Below are positions 1-8,022 of a stretch of DNA of 62,797 nucleotides, in pieces. The position numbers and the translations under genes were made by a program. Origin of the DNA: Candidatus Borkfalkia excrementavium. Lineage in GTDB: Bacteria; Bacillota; Clostridia; Christensenellales; Borkfalkiaceae. The stretch lies in NCBI GenBank assembly GCA_019115945.1, contig DXCO01000030.1, positions 1 through 62,797 on the forward strand, given 5' to 3'. Every line of letters begins with the position of its first letter. The first letter of the stretch is position 1. The notes under the pieces were generated by a model. That model worked only from the letters and a program-made list of their open reading frames with translations, made no database searches and was not told where the DNA came from.

Positions 1-34
1 TTTCCGTAGGTGTACTTTTAGGTAAGTGTTTCAT
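1..34 (-). CDS. 5' end of an unidentified leftward gene, cut by window edge
   Basis: Only the first 11 codons are visible, reading MKHLPKSTPTE from an ATG at 34. A good ribosome binding site (GGAAGG) sits about 7 nt upstream, which is why I accept the start. It follows the KTR-type gene on the same strand, with 22 nt between that stop codon and this ATG, so the two may be one transcript. The product cannot be identified from 11 residues. The surroundings are AT-rich, unlike the rest of the window. Confidence 0.45.
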   Translation of the reverse strand, partial: MKHLPKSTPTE

Positions 35-56
35 TTAATATCCTTCCTTTTCAAAA

Positions 57-290
57 TTAAAAAGTTTGTTTTTCAGAGTTTTTGATTATGATTTCTAATT
101 TTTCAACATCAACGATATGTGTTAATTTACATTTAGGGCAGAAAAGAGGAAAATTTCTTAATACCGTATTATAAAATACTTGAACCCTCGTCTTTCCGTT
201 ACAAATTGGACATTTTATCCAATATTTTTCAAATAGTATAGCACATTTTGCTCTTTTATTGCAAGTAAAAGCAGATATTGATTGTAAAAT
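57..290 (-). CDS. cysteine-rich KTR-type small zinc-ribbon protein, start unresolved (possibly a remnant)
   Basis: The leftward frame is open from 290 to the stop at 57-59. It holds KCPICNGKTR followed about 20 residues later by FPLFCPKCK: two CxxC pairs around a KTR motif, the layout of the cysteine-rich KTR proteins often found on Firmicute conjugative elements and transposons. That family has no established function; the four cysteines suggest zinc binding. There is no in-frame ATG or GTG between the upstream stop (291-293) and the first CxxC, so the start is either a rare codon (ATT/ATA) or lost, and the gene may be decayed. AT-rich composition and family context both suggest mobile-element origin. 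Confidence 0.55.
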   Translation of the reverse strand: MLQSISAFTCNKRAKCAILFEKYWIKCPICNGKTRVQVFYNTVLRNFPLFCPKCKLTHIVDVEKLEIIIKNSEKQTF

Positions 291-498
291 TTATAATAAA
301 AAATAGGTTAATTGGAAAGCCGTAATCCGAAATTGGGTTACGGCTTTGGTCTACATTGAGTTCGGCGGCTTTGAGTATTTTATGTTGTCCATTTGCGCAG
401 ATTACATTCTTGCTAAACGGCGCGCAAGAAAAAATGTTTCAGGCCGAAGGCTTTTTGTCCGAAAGGGGGAAATGCCTTCGGAAACGGGAGCAAGCAAA

Positions 499-540
499 AC
501 GATCGGGCGCCGCTTCCAAGGCGAAGCGGCGCCCGATCGT
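499..540 (-). terminator. 17-bp perfect inverted repeat, possible terminator
   Basis: Positions 499-515 pair perfectly with 524-540 around an 8-nt loop. On the minus strand the stem is followed by TTTTG, so it could act as a second terminator for mnmG-dnaA transcripts. The stem is unusually long and GC-rich for that role. Confidence 0.45.
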
Positions 541-580
541 ATTTCAGACAAGTCATACAAAAAAGTAAGACAAGCAATCG

Positions 581-607
581 AAAAGGCGGGGGATCCCGCC
601 TTTTTCT
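581..607. terminator. terminator downstream of mnmG
   Basis: AAAAGGCGGG (581-590) pairs with 595-604 around a 4-nt loop and is followed by T-rich sequence on the plus strand. On the minus strand the stem itself ends in TTTT, so it can serve leftward transcripts leaving mnmG, 33 nt away. Confidence 0.65.
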
Positions 608-639
608 TTTAGTGTATGCCGCCGCGTTTTGGAATAAGG

Positions 640-2505
640 TCAACGGCTGCTCAGGTAAACCATGAGCACCGCTATGTCTGCGGGGCTCACACCCGAGATC
701 CGGCCCGCCTGGCCGAGATTTTCGGGGCGGATCTTGTCCAGTTTTTGCCGCGCTTCCAGCCGTAGCCCGTCGATTTTCAGATAATCGATGTCCGCGGGCA
801 GTTTGCGGTCCTCTAACTTTTTCGCCTTCTCGATCTGTTCCAGTCCGCGTTTCAGATAGCCCTCGTACTTCACGTCGATGCATGCGGTCTCGATATTTTC
901 GCGGCGCTCGTCTGCCAGAATGCCGAACTCCTTTACGATATCCTCGGCAGGAATGCCGCGGCGGATCATATCCGCATAGGAAAGCCCCCCGAACAACTGA
1001 TCGAAACCGTATTTTTTCAAAAATTCCGCCGCGCGTTTGGGAGAAACGCGTTCATCCAGTTTGCCGAGGATGCGCGATACGGCGTTTTTCCGTTCCTCGC
1101 ACCGTTTCATGCGCTCTTCGCCGGCAAGGCCTGCCCGATAGCCGATCTCCGTCAGGCGGAAATCCGCATTGTCCTGCCGCAGGTGAATTCTGTGCTCCGC
1201 GCGCGAAGTCATCATGCGGTAGGGCTCGTTGGTGCCTTTGGTCACAAGGTCGTCGATCAGCACGCCGATATACGCCTGATCCCTGCGCAGGATCACCGGT
1301 TCCTTTCCCCTCAGTTTCAAAGAAGCGTTCAGCCCCGCGATCAGCCCCTGCGCCGCCGCCTCTTCGTATCCGCTCGTCCCGTTGATCTGTCCGGCCGTAT
1401 ACAGCCCCTCGATTTTTTTGAATTCGAGGGTGGGGTAAACGTCCAGCGTGTCGATGCAGTCGTATTCGATGGCGTAGGCGTAACGCATGATCTTCACGTT
1501 TTCCAGGCCGGCTACGGTGCGGTACATGGCCCGCTGCACGTCGTGCGGCAGGGAGGAGGACATGCCCTGCACATATACTTCGTTCGAGTCGGCGCATTCC
1601 GGTTCCAGAAAGATCTGGTGTCTCTCTTTGTCCGCAAAGCGCACCACTTTGTCTTCGATAGAAGGGCAGTAGCGCGGCCCCGTACCCTTGATGACCCCCG
1701 AGTACAGAGGGGAGCGGTGCAGGTTTGCCCGAATGATCTCGTGCGTCTTTTCGTTCGTGTAGGTCAGATAGCAGCGCCGCTGTCGCTGCGGCACGCCCTC
1801 CGACAAAAAGGAGAAGGGATAGATGTCCGTCTCTCCCTCCTGCACTTCGCATTTGGAATAGTCGATCGTGCGCCCGTCTACGCGCGCGGGAGTCCCCGTT
1901 TTGAATCGCCGCACGTTGAACCCGAGGCGGATCAGGTTTTCGGTGAGAAGGTTTGCGGGCGCGAAACCGTTCGGCCCCGAACTTTGCTTGTATTCTCCCG
2001 CGACGATCTCGCCCTTTAAGTACACCCCCGTCGCAAGAACGACCGCTTTTGCCGTAATGATCTCGCCGATCGCCGTCTTAACGCCGCGCGCCTTGCCGTC
2101 TTTTACGAGAACTTCGGCCGCCTCTCCCTGCAAAATAGAAAGGTTGGGCGTATTTTCCAGCGTCTGTTTCATGCGGGCGTGATAGGCGTGCTTGTCCGCC
2201 TGGGAACGAAGGCTCTGCACGGCGGCGCCCTTGCCGCGGTTGAGCATGCGCATCTGCAGTGCGGTCCTGTCCGCGTTGATGCCCATTTCTCCGCCCAGCG
2301 CGTCTATCTCGCGCACGAGGTGACCCTTCGCCGTTCCGCCGACGGAAGGGTTGCACGCCATAAAGGCGATGCTGTCCAGATTGAGCGTGAGCATCACCGT
2401 TTTGATCCCCGTCCGCGCAAGGGCAAGGGCGGCCTCGCACCCCGCGTGCCCCGCGCCGACGACGACCGCGTCGTATTCGGTTGTGTAAAATTCGTTGCTG
2501 ACCAT
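640..2505 (-). CDS. mnmG: tRNA uridine-5-carboxymethylaminomethyl modification enzyme MnmG (GidA)
   Basis: FAD-dependent subunit that works with the GTPase MnmE to put the (carboxymethyl)aminomethyl group on wobble U34 of certain tRNAs in the cytoplasm. The dinucleotide-binding GAGHAG lies at residues 17-22, the MnmG/GidA signature CNPSVGG at 51-57, followed by the conserved LQMRMLNRGKGAAVQ block and a helical C-terminal MnmE-binding region. I use the ATG at 2505 (621 aa, normal family length); a TTG 19 codons upstream gives a non-conserved extension. The ribosome binding site is weak. mnmE is not in the window. It is transcribed after dnaA, which ends 105 nt upstream. Confidence 0.96.
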   Translation of the reverse strand: MVSNEFYTTEYDAVVVGAGHAGCEAALALARTGIKTVMLTLNLDSIAFMACNPSVGGTAKGHLVREIDALGGEMGINADRTALQMRMLNRGKGAAVQSLRSQADKHAYHARMKQTLENTPNLSILQGEAAEVLVKDGKARGVKTAIGEIITAKAVVLATGVYLKGEIVAGEYKQSSGPNGFAPANLLTENLIRLGFNVRRFKTGTPARVDGRTIDYSKCEVQEGETDIYPFSFLSEGVPQRQRRCYLTYTNEKTHEIIRANLHRSPLYSGVIKGTGPRYCPSIEDKVVRFADKERHQIFLEPECADSNEVYVQGMSSSLPHDVQRAMYRTVAGLENVKIMRYAYAIEYDCIDTLDVYPTLEFKKIEGLYTAGQINGTSGYEEAAAQGLIAGLNASLKLRGKEPVILRRDQAYIGVLIDDLVTKGTNEPYRMMTSRAEHRIHLRQDNADFRLTEIGYRAGLAGEERMKRCEERKNAVSRILGKLDERVSPKRAAEFLKKYGFDQLFGGLSYADMIRRGIPAEDIVKEFGILADERRENIETACIDVKYEGYLKRGLEQIEKAKKLEDRKLPADIDYLKIDGLRLEARQKLDKIRPENLGQAGRISGVSPADIAVLMVYLSSR

Positions 2506-2610
2506 ATCGATACCGGAATTTTTACCCTTACAGCAGGAAACATTGCGTTTGTTCGGGCGCAATGTTTCTCTGAAAGTCTGTGATTTTTCGTGTCGTAAAA
2601 AGTTTGCTGG

Positions 2611-3957
2611 TTATTGTTTGAGAACGATGTTCCGCAGATCTTCCACCTCTTTGGCGATGCGGTCGTTCACTTTTACGAGATTGGATATTTTTTCCCGCGC
2701 GTGGATGATGGTGGTGTGATCCCTTCCGCCGAGCGCCTCTCCGATGGACACGAGGGGGATGTTGAGGATCTCGCACATCAAAAACGCGCAGATCTGCCGC
2801 GGCTGCACGAGTTCCTTTTTCTTGCTCTTGCCCAGCAGATTTTCTTTGGAGATTTTGTAAAAGGAGCAGATGCTCGCGATGATCTTGTCGGAAGTGATCG
2901 TTTCCTGCTCTTCGCTCACCGCTTCGTTCAGGGCGGTGGCGGCAAGTTCCATGGTGATGGGCTTTTCGTGCAGTTTGCTCGCAAAGATCACTTTGTTGAG
3001 CCTGCCTTCCAGCGTCCGCACGTCCGTTCCGGAATCGCGCGCGAGAAATTCGAGCACGTCCGCGGGCAGAACGGCCTTTCTCTCATATGCTTTCTGTTTG
3101 AGAATGGCGATCTTCGTCTCCGTATCCGGCGGCTGAATGTCCGCGATCAGGCCTCCTTCGAAGCGGGTCCTCAGGCGCTCTTCCAGCGTCGCGATCTCTT
3201 TCGGCGGCACGTCGGAAGTGAGCACGATCTGCTTGTTTTCCGCCTGCAGAGCGTTGAAGGTGTGGAAAAGTTCCTCCTGCACCGCCTGTTTTTTGGCGAG
3301 GAACTGTATGTCGTCGATCAGCAGCACGTCCACGTTCCTGTACCGGTTGCGGAATTTTGCCTGCATGTCGCGGTTGTTGCCCTTGTTCAGGTAGATGGAG
3401 TCGATCAGTTCGTTGATGAATTTTTCGCAAGTGGTATACAGCACGCGCAGAGCGGGCTTATGCAGCCCGATGTAATTGGCGATGGACTGGAGCAGGTGCG
3501 TTTTTCCCAGCCCCGACGCGCCGTATATATACAGAGGATTAAAATTAGCGCCCGGATTTTTCGCGACAGACTGCGCCGCCGCGAACACGAATTCGTTGCT
3601 CTTGCCGGAAACGAAGGATTCGAAAGTATATTTGGGGTCCAGGTTGCAGGCGATCTCCTCTTCCGGTTCGAGTTCTTCGCTGGAAACGACGATATCGTCT
3701 CCCCCCTCCACCATCAGCGCAAAATCGGTGATGCCCGTATCCGCCTTTTTGATGGCGGCCTTCATCTTGTCGGTCAGGTTTTTGCCGATATAATTGGCAA
3801 AAAATTCCGTCTCCGTTTTGAGTACGATGCGGGTGCCGTCGATGTCTACGGGCACAAGTTTGGAAATATACATGTCGTAAGTGATGGGGGAAATGGTATC
3901 CCGCATCACTTCCTTGATCTGTTTCCATAAAAGTTCGTACTGATTGTTTCCGGACAT
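2611..3957 (-). CDS. dnaA: chromosomal replication initiator protein DnaA
   Basis: AAA+ initiator that binds DnaA boxes at oriC and opens the origin. All four regions are visible: N-terminal helicase-interaction domain (about 1-85), short linker, AAA+ core with Walker A GASGLGKT at 146-153 and Walker B VLLIDDIQF at 211-219, and the C-terminal DNA-binding domain with the signature RDHTTIIHA. At 448 aa it is full length. The ATG at 3957 has AGAGG upstream. It is divergent from recF; dnaN, which usually follows dnaA, is absent from this window. Leftward with mnmG downstream. Confidence 0.98.
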   Translation of the reverse strand: MSGNNQYELLWKQIKEVMRDTISPITYDMYISKLVPVDIDGTRIVLKTETEFFANYIGKNLTDKMKAAIKKADTGITDFALMVEGGDDIVVSSEELEPEEEIACNLDPKYTFESFVSGKSNEFVFAAAQSVAKNPGANFNPLYIYGASGLGKTHLLQSIANYIGLHKPALRVLYTTCEKFINELIDSIYLNKGNNRDMQAKFRNRYRNVDVLLIDDIQFLAKKQAVQEELFHTFNALQAENKQIVLTSDVPPKEIATLEERLRTRFEGGLIADIQPPDTETKIAILKQKAYERKAVLPADVLEFLARDSGTDVRTLEGRLNKVIFASKLHEKPITMELAATALNEAVSEEQETITSDKIIASICSFYKISKENLLGKSKKKELVQPRQICAFLMCEILNIPLVSIGEALGGRDHTTIIHAREKISNLVKVNDRIAKEVEDLRNIVLKQ

Positions 3958-4163
3958 ATTTTACCTCTGAACGCTTTATCTTTTTGTTGAAATCTGCTAT
4001 AATTTATATAAAAATGCGCAAAAAACGGCGCATAGTTGCCGAAAAAACGCGAATGCGGCGCAAAACCCGTCGCTTCATCCGTTTTGCCCGCATCATTTGC
4101 TCGGTTGTGGACAACTTCTATTATAATATAAATCTCCGAGAAAATCAAACTAAAACGGTCGCA
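3958..4163. promoter_or_regulatory. divergent dnaA/recF intergenic region with one DnaA-box-like site
   Basis: This 206-bp gap carries one near-consensus DnaA box (TTGTCCACA on the minus strand, within 4105-4114, one mismatch to TTATCCACA) just before a TATAAT (4122-4127) that may serve recF, and an AT-rich stretch. There is no cluster of boxes, so I do not call it oriC; one box could serve DnaA autoregulation. Confidence 0.4.
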
Positions 4164-5249
4164 ATGAGAATAAAAAAACTGCTGCTGAAAAATTTCAGAA
4201 ATTACCGAGAAGAGACCTTTGAATTTTCCGACGGGCTGAACGTGCTCTACGGCAGGAACGCGCAGGGCAAGACCAACTGCGCCGAGGCGGTCTTTTATCT
4301 CTGCACGGGCACCTCTCCGCGCGCGAAAAAGGACAGACAGATGATCCTGTCGGGAGAGGAGCGCGCCTTCGTCGGGGCGGAAGCGGAAAGCCGTTTCGGC
4401 CGCGTTTCGATCGAGGCGGAAATTTTTGAAAGCAGCCGCGAGATCCGCGTCAACGGCATCAGGATCGGAAAAAATGCGGATCTGCTCGGCAATATCAACG
4501 GCGTTTTTTTCAGCCCTGCGGAACTTCGCCTCGTGCAGGACGGGCCGGAGGAGCGGCGGCGGTTTCTGAACGTGTCTATCTCGCAGATGTACAAAAGTTA
4601 CTATACCGCGCTCATCCGCTATAACAAGATCCTCGAGCAGCGCAACGCCCTTTTGAAAAACAGGGACCTCGACCTCGTTTTCGAAACGTTGCCCGTATGG
4701 GATGCGCAACTCTGCCGCTACGCCGCCGAGATCGTGGAGCGCCGCGCCGGATACGTCGCCATGCTGTCGCCCGCGGCGGCGAAGATGCACGCATACCTGA
4801 CCGACGGGGCGGAGGAACTGGAGATCTCCTCCGACCGGCATTATCCGCAGGAGCGGGCGGAGATCGAAAAAAAACTGGCGGAGGAGTTCGCGGACAATTA
4901 CGAACGCGACGTGCGCCTGGGCTTTACCGCGTCCGGCCCGCACCGCGACGATCTGAAAATCTGCATCGGCGGAAAGGAGGCGCGCGTTTACGCTTCGCAG
5001 GGGCAGGCGCGCACCGCCGCGCTGTCCGTCAAACTTGCGGAGGCGCAGATCTTCCGCGAACTGTCGGGGGAATACCCCGTGCTCATCCTTGACGACGTGA
5101 TGAGCGAACTTGATCTCGCGCGCCGCCGCAAACTGCTTTCCTGCGTGGACGGGATGCAGACCATCCTCACCTGCACGCATACCGAAAAGGTGCTTTTCGG
5201 CAAAACGGTCAACAAGATCCGTATCGTCGGCGGAAAGATCAAGCGCTGA
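4164..5249 (+). CDS. recF: DNA replication and repair protein RecF
   Basis: SMC-like ATPase that, with RecO and RecR, loads RecA at single-strand gaps. Walker A GRNAQGKT is at residues 30-37, the ABC-type signature region YASQGQARTAAL and Walker B LILDDVMSELD lie in the C-terminal third. The ATG at 4164 gives the standard N-terminus MRIKKLLLKNFRNY and 361 aa, normal for RecF; a longer frame upstream is basic and non-conserved. No strong ribosome binding site precedes it. Its usual partners dnaN and gyrB are not adjacent here. Confidence 0.95.
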   Translation: MRIKKLLLKNFRNYREETFEFSDGLNVLYGRNAQGKTNCAEAVFYLCTGTSPRAKKDRQMILSGEERAFVGAEAESRFGRVSIEAEIFESSREIRVNGIRIGKNADLLGNINGVFFSPAELRLVQDGPEERRRFLNVSISQMYKSYYTALIRYNKILEQRNALLKNRDLDLVFETLPVWDAQLCRYAAEIVERRAGYVAMLSPAAAKMHAYLTDGAEELEISSDRHYPQERAEIEKKLAEEFADNYERDVRLGFTASGPHRDDLKICIGGKEARVYASQGQARTAALSVKLAEAQIFRELSGEYPVLILDDVMSELDLARRRKLLSCVDGMQTILTCTHTEKVLFGKTVNKIRIVGGKIKR

Positions 5250-5371
5250 CGCGCCGGCGGTTTCGGCGGTGAGGGGCAAATCTTGAATTTGCCAGCCCGA
5301 TTCCCGTTTGCCGTCGGGTGGCGGGGTTATAATATAAAATTTTTGCACATAATATCCCCGAGGGGCGGGAT

Positions 5372-6670
5372 ATGGGCGAAAAGTATCTGAAATTTATAAA
5401 GACGTTCACGCTCGCGGCGTTGGTTGCGGGCGTTTTCTTTTTCTCCTCCGCGTTTTCGGCGGGAGGGTATCCGAAGGGCACGTCGGTCGACGGCCTCGAC
5501 GTGTCTGGCATGAGCGAAGCGTGCGCGGAACGGGCGCTGCGCGCGCGGCTGAAAGAAGAACTCTCTTCCAAAAGTCTCGTGATCGAGGCGGACGGCAGAA
5601 AATACGTTTTCCGCTATCCGGAGATCAACGTAAAGACCGACCTCTTATCCGTATTGAAACGGGCAAAAAAGGGCGGGGCGCACGCCCTCTCCAAGCGGTA
5701 TTTTCTGAACAAAGAAGAGCAGACGCTCCGCGGGATCTGCGACGATTTTTATTGCAAAAGCAAGGATGCGCGCGTGATTTTCTGTCCGGACGAGGCCGAT
5801 CCTTTTGCTTTTGAAGCGGATCGCTGCGGGCGGTATCTCGACGGCGCGGCGCTGAAAAAGGCCGTGGACGCTTCGCTTGCGGGCAGTTTTTCGAAAGTGC
5901 GCGTGCGCTCCGTCCGCGTCACGGCGGGGGTCACGCTGAGCGCAGCGCGCGAACTGGCGACGCTGCGCGCGTCGTTTACGACGTATTTCAATCCGGACGC
6001 GGCGGGCCGGTCGCACAACATCCGCCTCGCGGCGGAAAAACTCAACGGCACCGTCATCGGGGGCGGAGAAGCGTTTTCCTTCAACGAACGGGTGGGGGAA
6101 CGCACTTTGCAAAACGGGTTTCGGGAAGCGCCGATCATATTGGAAGGGGATTTCGTCGCGGGTGTGGGCGGCGGCGTATGCCAAGTGAGCACCACCGTCT
6201 ACAATGCGGCGCTGCTCGCGGGCATGAAAATTACGGAATTTCATCCGCACAGCCTGGCGGTGGGGTACGTGGAACCCTCGTTTGACGCCATGGTCAGCGG
6301 AAAAAACTGCGATCTGAAGTTTGAAAATCCGGAAAAAACGGAGGCATATCTTATCTGCCGCGTCAGGGGGAACGCCCTCAACGTAAAAATTTATTCAAAA
6401 AAGAGCGCGTTTACCTATTCCCGCGAGAGCAGGACGACGGGGAGTATCGAACCTCCCGAAGCGAAGGTCATCGAGACGGAGGAAGACAAGACGGACCGCG
6501 CGGCACGTTCCGGCCTCACGAGCGAGGGATATCTTCTCCGTTACCGTAACGGCGTGCTCGTTTCCAGGATCAGGCTGCGGCGCGACCGATATGCGCCCAC
6601 CCGCGGCATTGTCTACAAAAAACCGGAAAATTTTGAGAAAACAAACAAAAGCGCTGAAATTGTTGCATAA
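5372..6670 (+). CDS. VanW family protein with peptidoglycan-binding-like domain
   Basis: Exported or membrane-anchored protein of 432 aa. An N-terminal hydrophobic segment (about 10-28) is followed by a YoaR-type putative peptidoglycan-binding region (about 35-200) and the VanW domain, recognisable by the SHNIRLAAEKLNGTVI, GEAFSFNE and GVGGGVCQVSTTVYNAAL motifs (about 215-310). The family is linked to cell envelope and glycopeptide resistance clusters in some species, but its biochemical role is unknown and there is no van cluster here. GAGGGGCGG precedes the ATG. Probably transcribed alone; a hairpin follows at 6692-6726. Confidence 0.88.
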   Translation: MGEKYLKFIKTFTLAALVAGVFFFSSAFSAGGYPKGTSVDGLDVSGMSEACAERALRARLKEELSSKSLVIEADGRKYVFRYPEINVKTDLLSVLKRAKKGGAHALSKRYFLNKEEQTLRGICDDFYCKSKDARVIFCPDEADPFAFEADRCGRYLDGAALKKAVDASLAGSFSKVRVRSVRVTAGVTLSAARELATLRASFTTYFNPDAAGRSHNIRLAAEKLNGTVIGGGEAFSFNERVGERTLQNGFREAPIILEGDFVAGVGGGVCQVSTTVYNAALLAGMKITEFHPHSLAVGYVEPSFDAMVSGKNCDLKFENPEKTEAYLICRVRGNALNVKIYSKKSAFTYSRESRTTGSIEPPEAKVIETEEDKTDRAARSGLTSEGYLLRYRNGVLVSRIRLRRDRYAPTRGIVYKKPENFEKTNKSAEIVA

Positions 6671-6691
6671 ATTTGTTTAGTATGCTAAAAT

Positions 6692-6726
6692 AACAGGCGC
6701 GGGTGTGTACGGCATCCGCGCCTGTT
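6692..6726 (+). terminator. 11-bp hairpin after vanW-like gene
   Basis: AACAGGCGCGG pairs with CCGCGCCTGTT; the following T-rich stretch is short (GGATTTTC), so termination may be partial. Confidence 0.5.
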
Positions 6727-6756
6727 GGATTTTCAGAGTACATAGAGGAGAACTAT

Positions 6757-7929
6757 ATGCTGGAAATAAAAGAAGTCAAAACGAAAGCGGATATGAGAAA
6801 ATTTGTCGATTTTCCCTTCCGCCTGTATAAAGGGGAACGGAATTACGTCCCTTCATTCCGCTCAGACGAGATCGGCATGCTCGATCCCGCAAAAAATCCT
6901 TCGCTGGCAGATTGCAGCGTGCGCTGCTGGCTCGCTTATAAGGACGGCAAACTTGCGGGCAGGGTCGCGGGCATCATTCAGAAAAAATACAACAGCATTT
7001 CCGGCAGAAAGTGCATCCGTTTTTCGCGCTTTGACTGCATCGACGATCAGAGCGTTGCAAACGCCCTTTTGGCGGAAGTGGAACGATACGGACGCGCAGA
7101 GGGGATGGATACCATGCACGGCCCCTGGGGGTTCAACGATCAGGACAGAGAGGGGCTGCTTACATACGGGTTCGACCGCCGCGCGACCTACGCTACCAAT
7201 TACAATTACGAATATTATGAAAAACTTGTCCGCGCCGCAGGCTTTGCGGACGAAAGCGAGTGGCTGGAATACGATTTTGTTATTCCCGAAAAGACGGACG
7301 AGCGCATCGCCCGCATTGCGGACAGACTGAAAGACAAATTTCACGTGCGAGAAGTGGCGGACACGGGGCCTATGAGAAAACTCATCCCCGTATACGGCCG
7401 CAGGGCGCTGGCCATGGTCAACGAGGCATATGCCTCCCTCGACTGCTATGTGCCGGTCGAGGGAAAGATTGCCGACGCCGTCCTCGATCAGTTTGCGACC
7501 GTCATCAATACGCGGTATTTTTCTTTGCTGGTCAACGAAAAGGATGAAGTCGTGGGCATGGCGGTCATGCTTCCATCCCTCTGCGAAGCGATCCAAAAGA
7601 GCAAGGGCAGGATGACGCCTTTGGGGATCCTCCGCCTTCTTCGGGCGATCAAACGGCCGAAAGAACTGGAAATGGCGCTCATCGCGGTGCGGCCGGACTA
7701 TCAGAAAACGGGTATCAATTCCCTCATGATCAGCCGCATCATGTCCAACCTGATCGCGGACGGGATCGAAAAGGTGGAATCCAACCCCGAACTGGTCACG
7801 AATACGGCGGTGCAGTCGCAGTGGACGACGCTGGAAAAGAACGTGATCAAACGCCGCAAATGTTTTATCAAGAGCATTGCGGAGAGCGCCGCGCTTTCCG
7901 AAGCGGCGGCTGCGGACGCGGACGCATAA
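6757..7929 (+). CDS. GNAT-like N-acetyltransferase family protein
   Basis: 390-aa cytoplasmic protein. The N-terminal part contains the block MHGPWGFNDQDREGLL (about residues 122-137), typical of a long acyltransferase-like family found mainly as uncharacterised proteins; the C-terminal half holds a GNAT-like acetyl-CoA fold (ELEMALIAVRPDYQKTGINSLM, cited in part). The substrate is unknown. I start at the ATG at 6757, preceded by GAGGAG at good spacing; the upstream extension to 6703 crosses the terminator hairpin and is rejected. Ends in front of a bidirectional terminator shared with the convergent LysR gene. Confidence 0.75.
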   Translation: MLEIKEVKTKADMRKFVDFPFRLYKGERNYVPSFRSDEIGMLDPAKNPSLADCSVRCWLAYKDGKLAGRVAGIIQKKYNSISGRKCIRFSRFDCIDDQSVANALLAEVERYGRAEGMDTMHGPWGFNDQDREGLLTYGFDRRATYATNYNYEYYEKLVRAAGFADESEWLEYDFVIPEKTDERIARIADRLKDKFHVREVADTGPMRKLIPVYGRRALAMVNEAYASLDCYVPVEGKIADAVLDQFATVINTRYFSLLVNEKDEVVGMAVMLPSLCEAIQKSKGRMTPLGILRLLRAIKRPKELEMALIAVRPDYQKTGINSLMISRIMSNLIADGIEKVESNPELVTNTAVQSQWTTLEKNVIKRRKCFIKSIAESAALSEAAAADADA

Positions 7930-7983
7930 AGCGCCCGGCGTTTCGAGCAATCGAAAAAAGCAGTCTTCCGCCGTCAGGCGAAA

Positions 7984-8016
7984 AAAGATCCGCGGATCAA
8001 CGATCCGCGGATCTTT
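7984..8016. terminator. bidirectional terminator between GNAT-like gene and LysR gene
   Basis: A 15-bp perfect stem (7984-7998 with 8002-8016) around a 3-nt loop, with A/T runs on both sides, sits between two convergent genes. Confidence 0.85.
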
Positions 8017-8022
8017 GTTGTT

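Larger units (their letters stand above)
292..639. other. gene-free junction between AT-rich left edge and the mnmG region
   Basis: No credible gene is seen. Base composition changes from AT-rich to GC-rich over roughly 340-410. The stretch holds three hairpins: 317-347 (10-bp stem AAAGCCGTAA/TTACGGCTTT), 499-540 (17-bp perfect stem) and 581-604 (10-bp stem with T run). Short open frames at 346-612 and 356-568 lack a credible ribosome binding site or recognisable protein and run through the hairpins. The composition change makes this a plausible boundary of an integrated element, but no duplicated attachment site was identified. Confidence 0.5.

Noticed and set aside
346-612. 88- and 70-codon rightward frames
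   Set aside because: They run through two terminator-like hairpins and have no ribosome binding site or conserved motif.
3906-5348. 480-codon leftward open frame opposite recF
   Set aside because: It is antisense to a clear recF along its whole length, has Arg/Ala/Gly/Leu-rich shadow composition and no recognisable motif.
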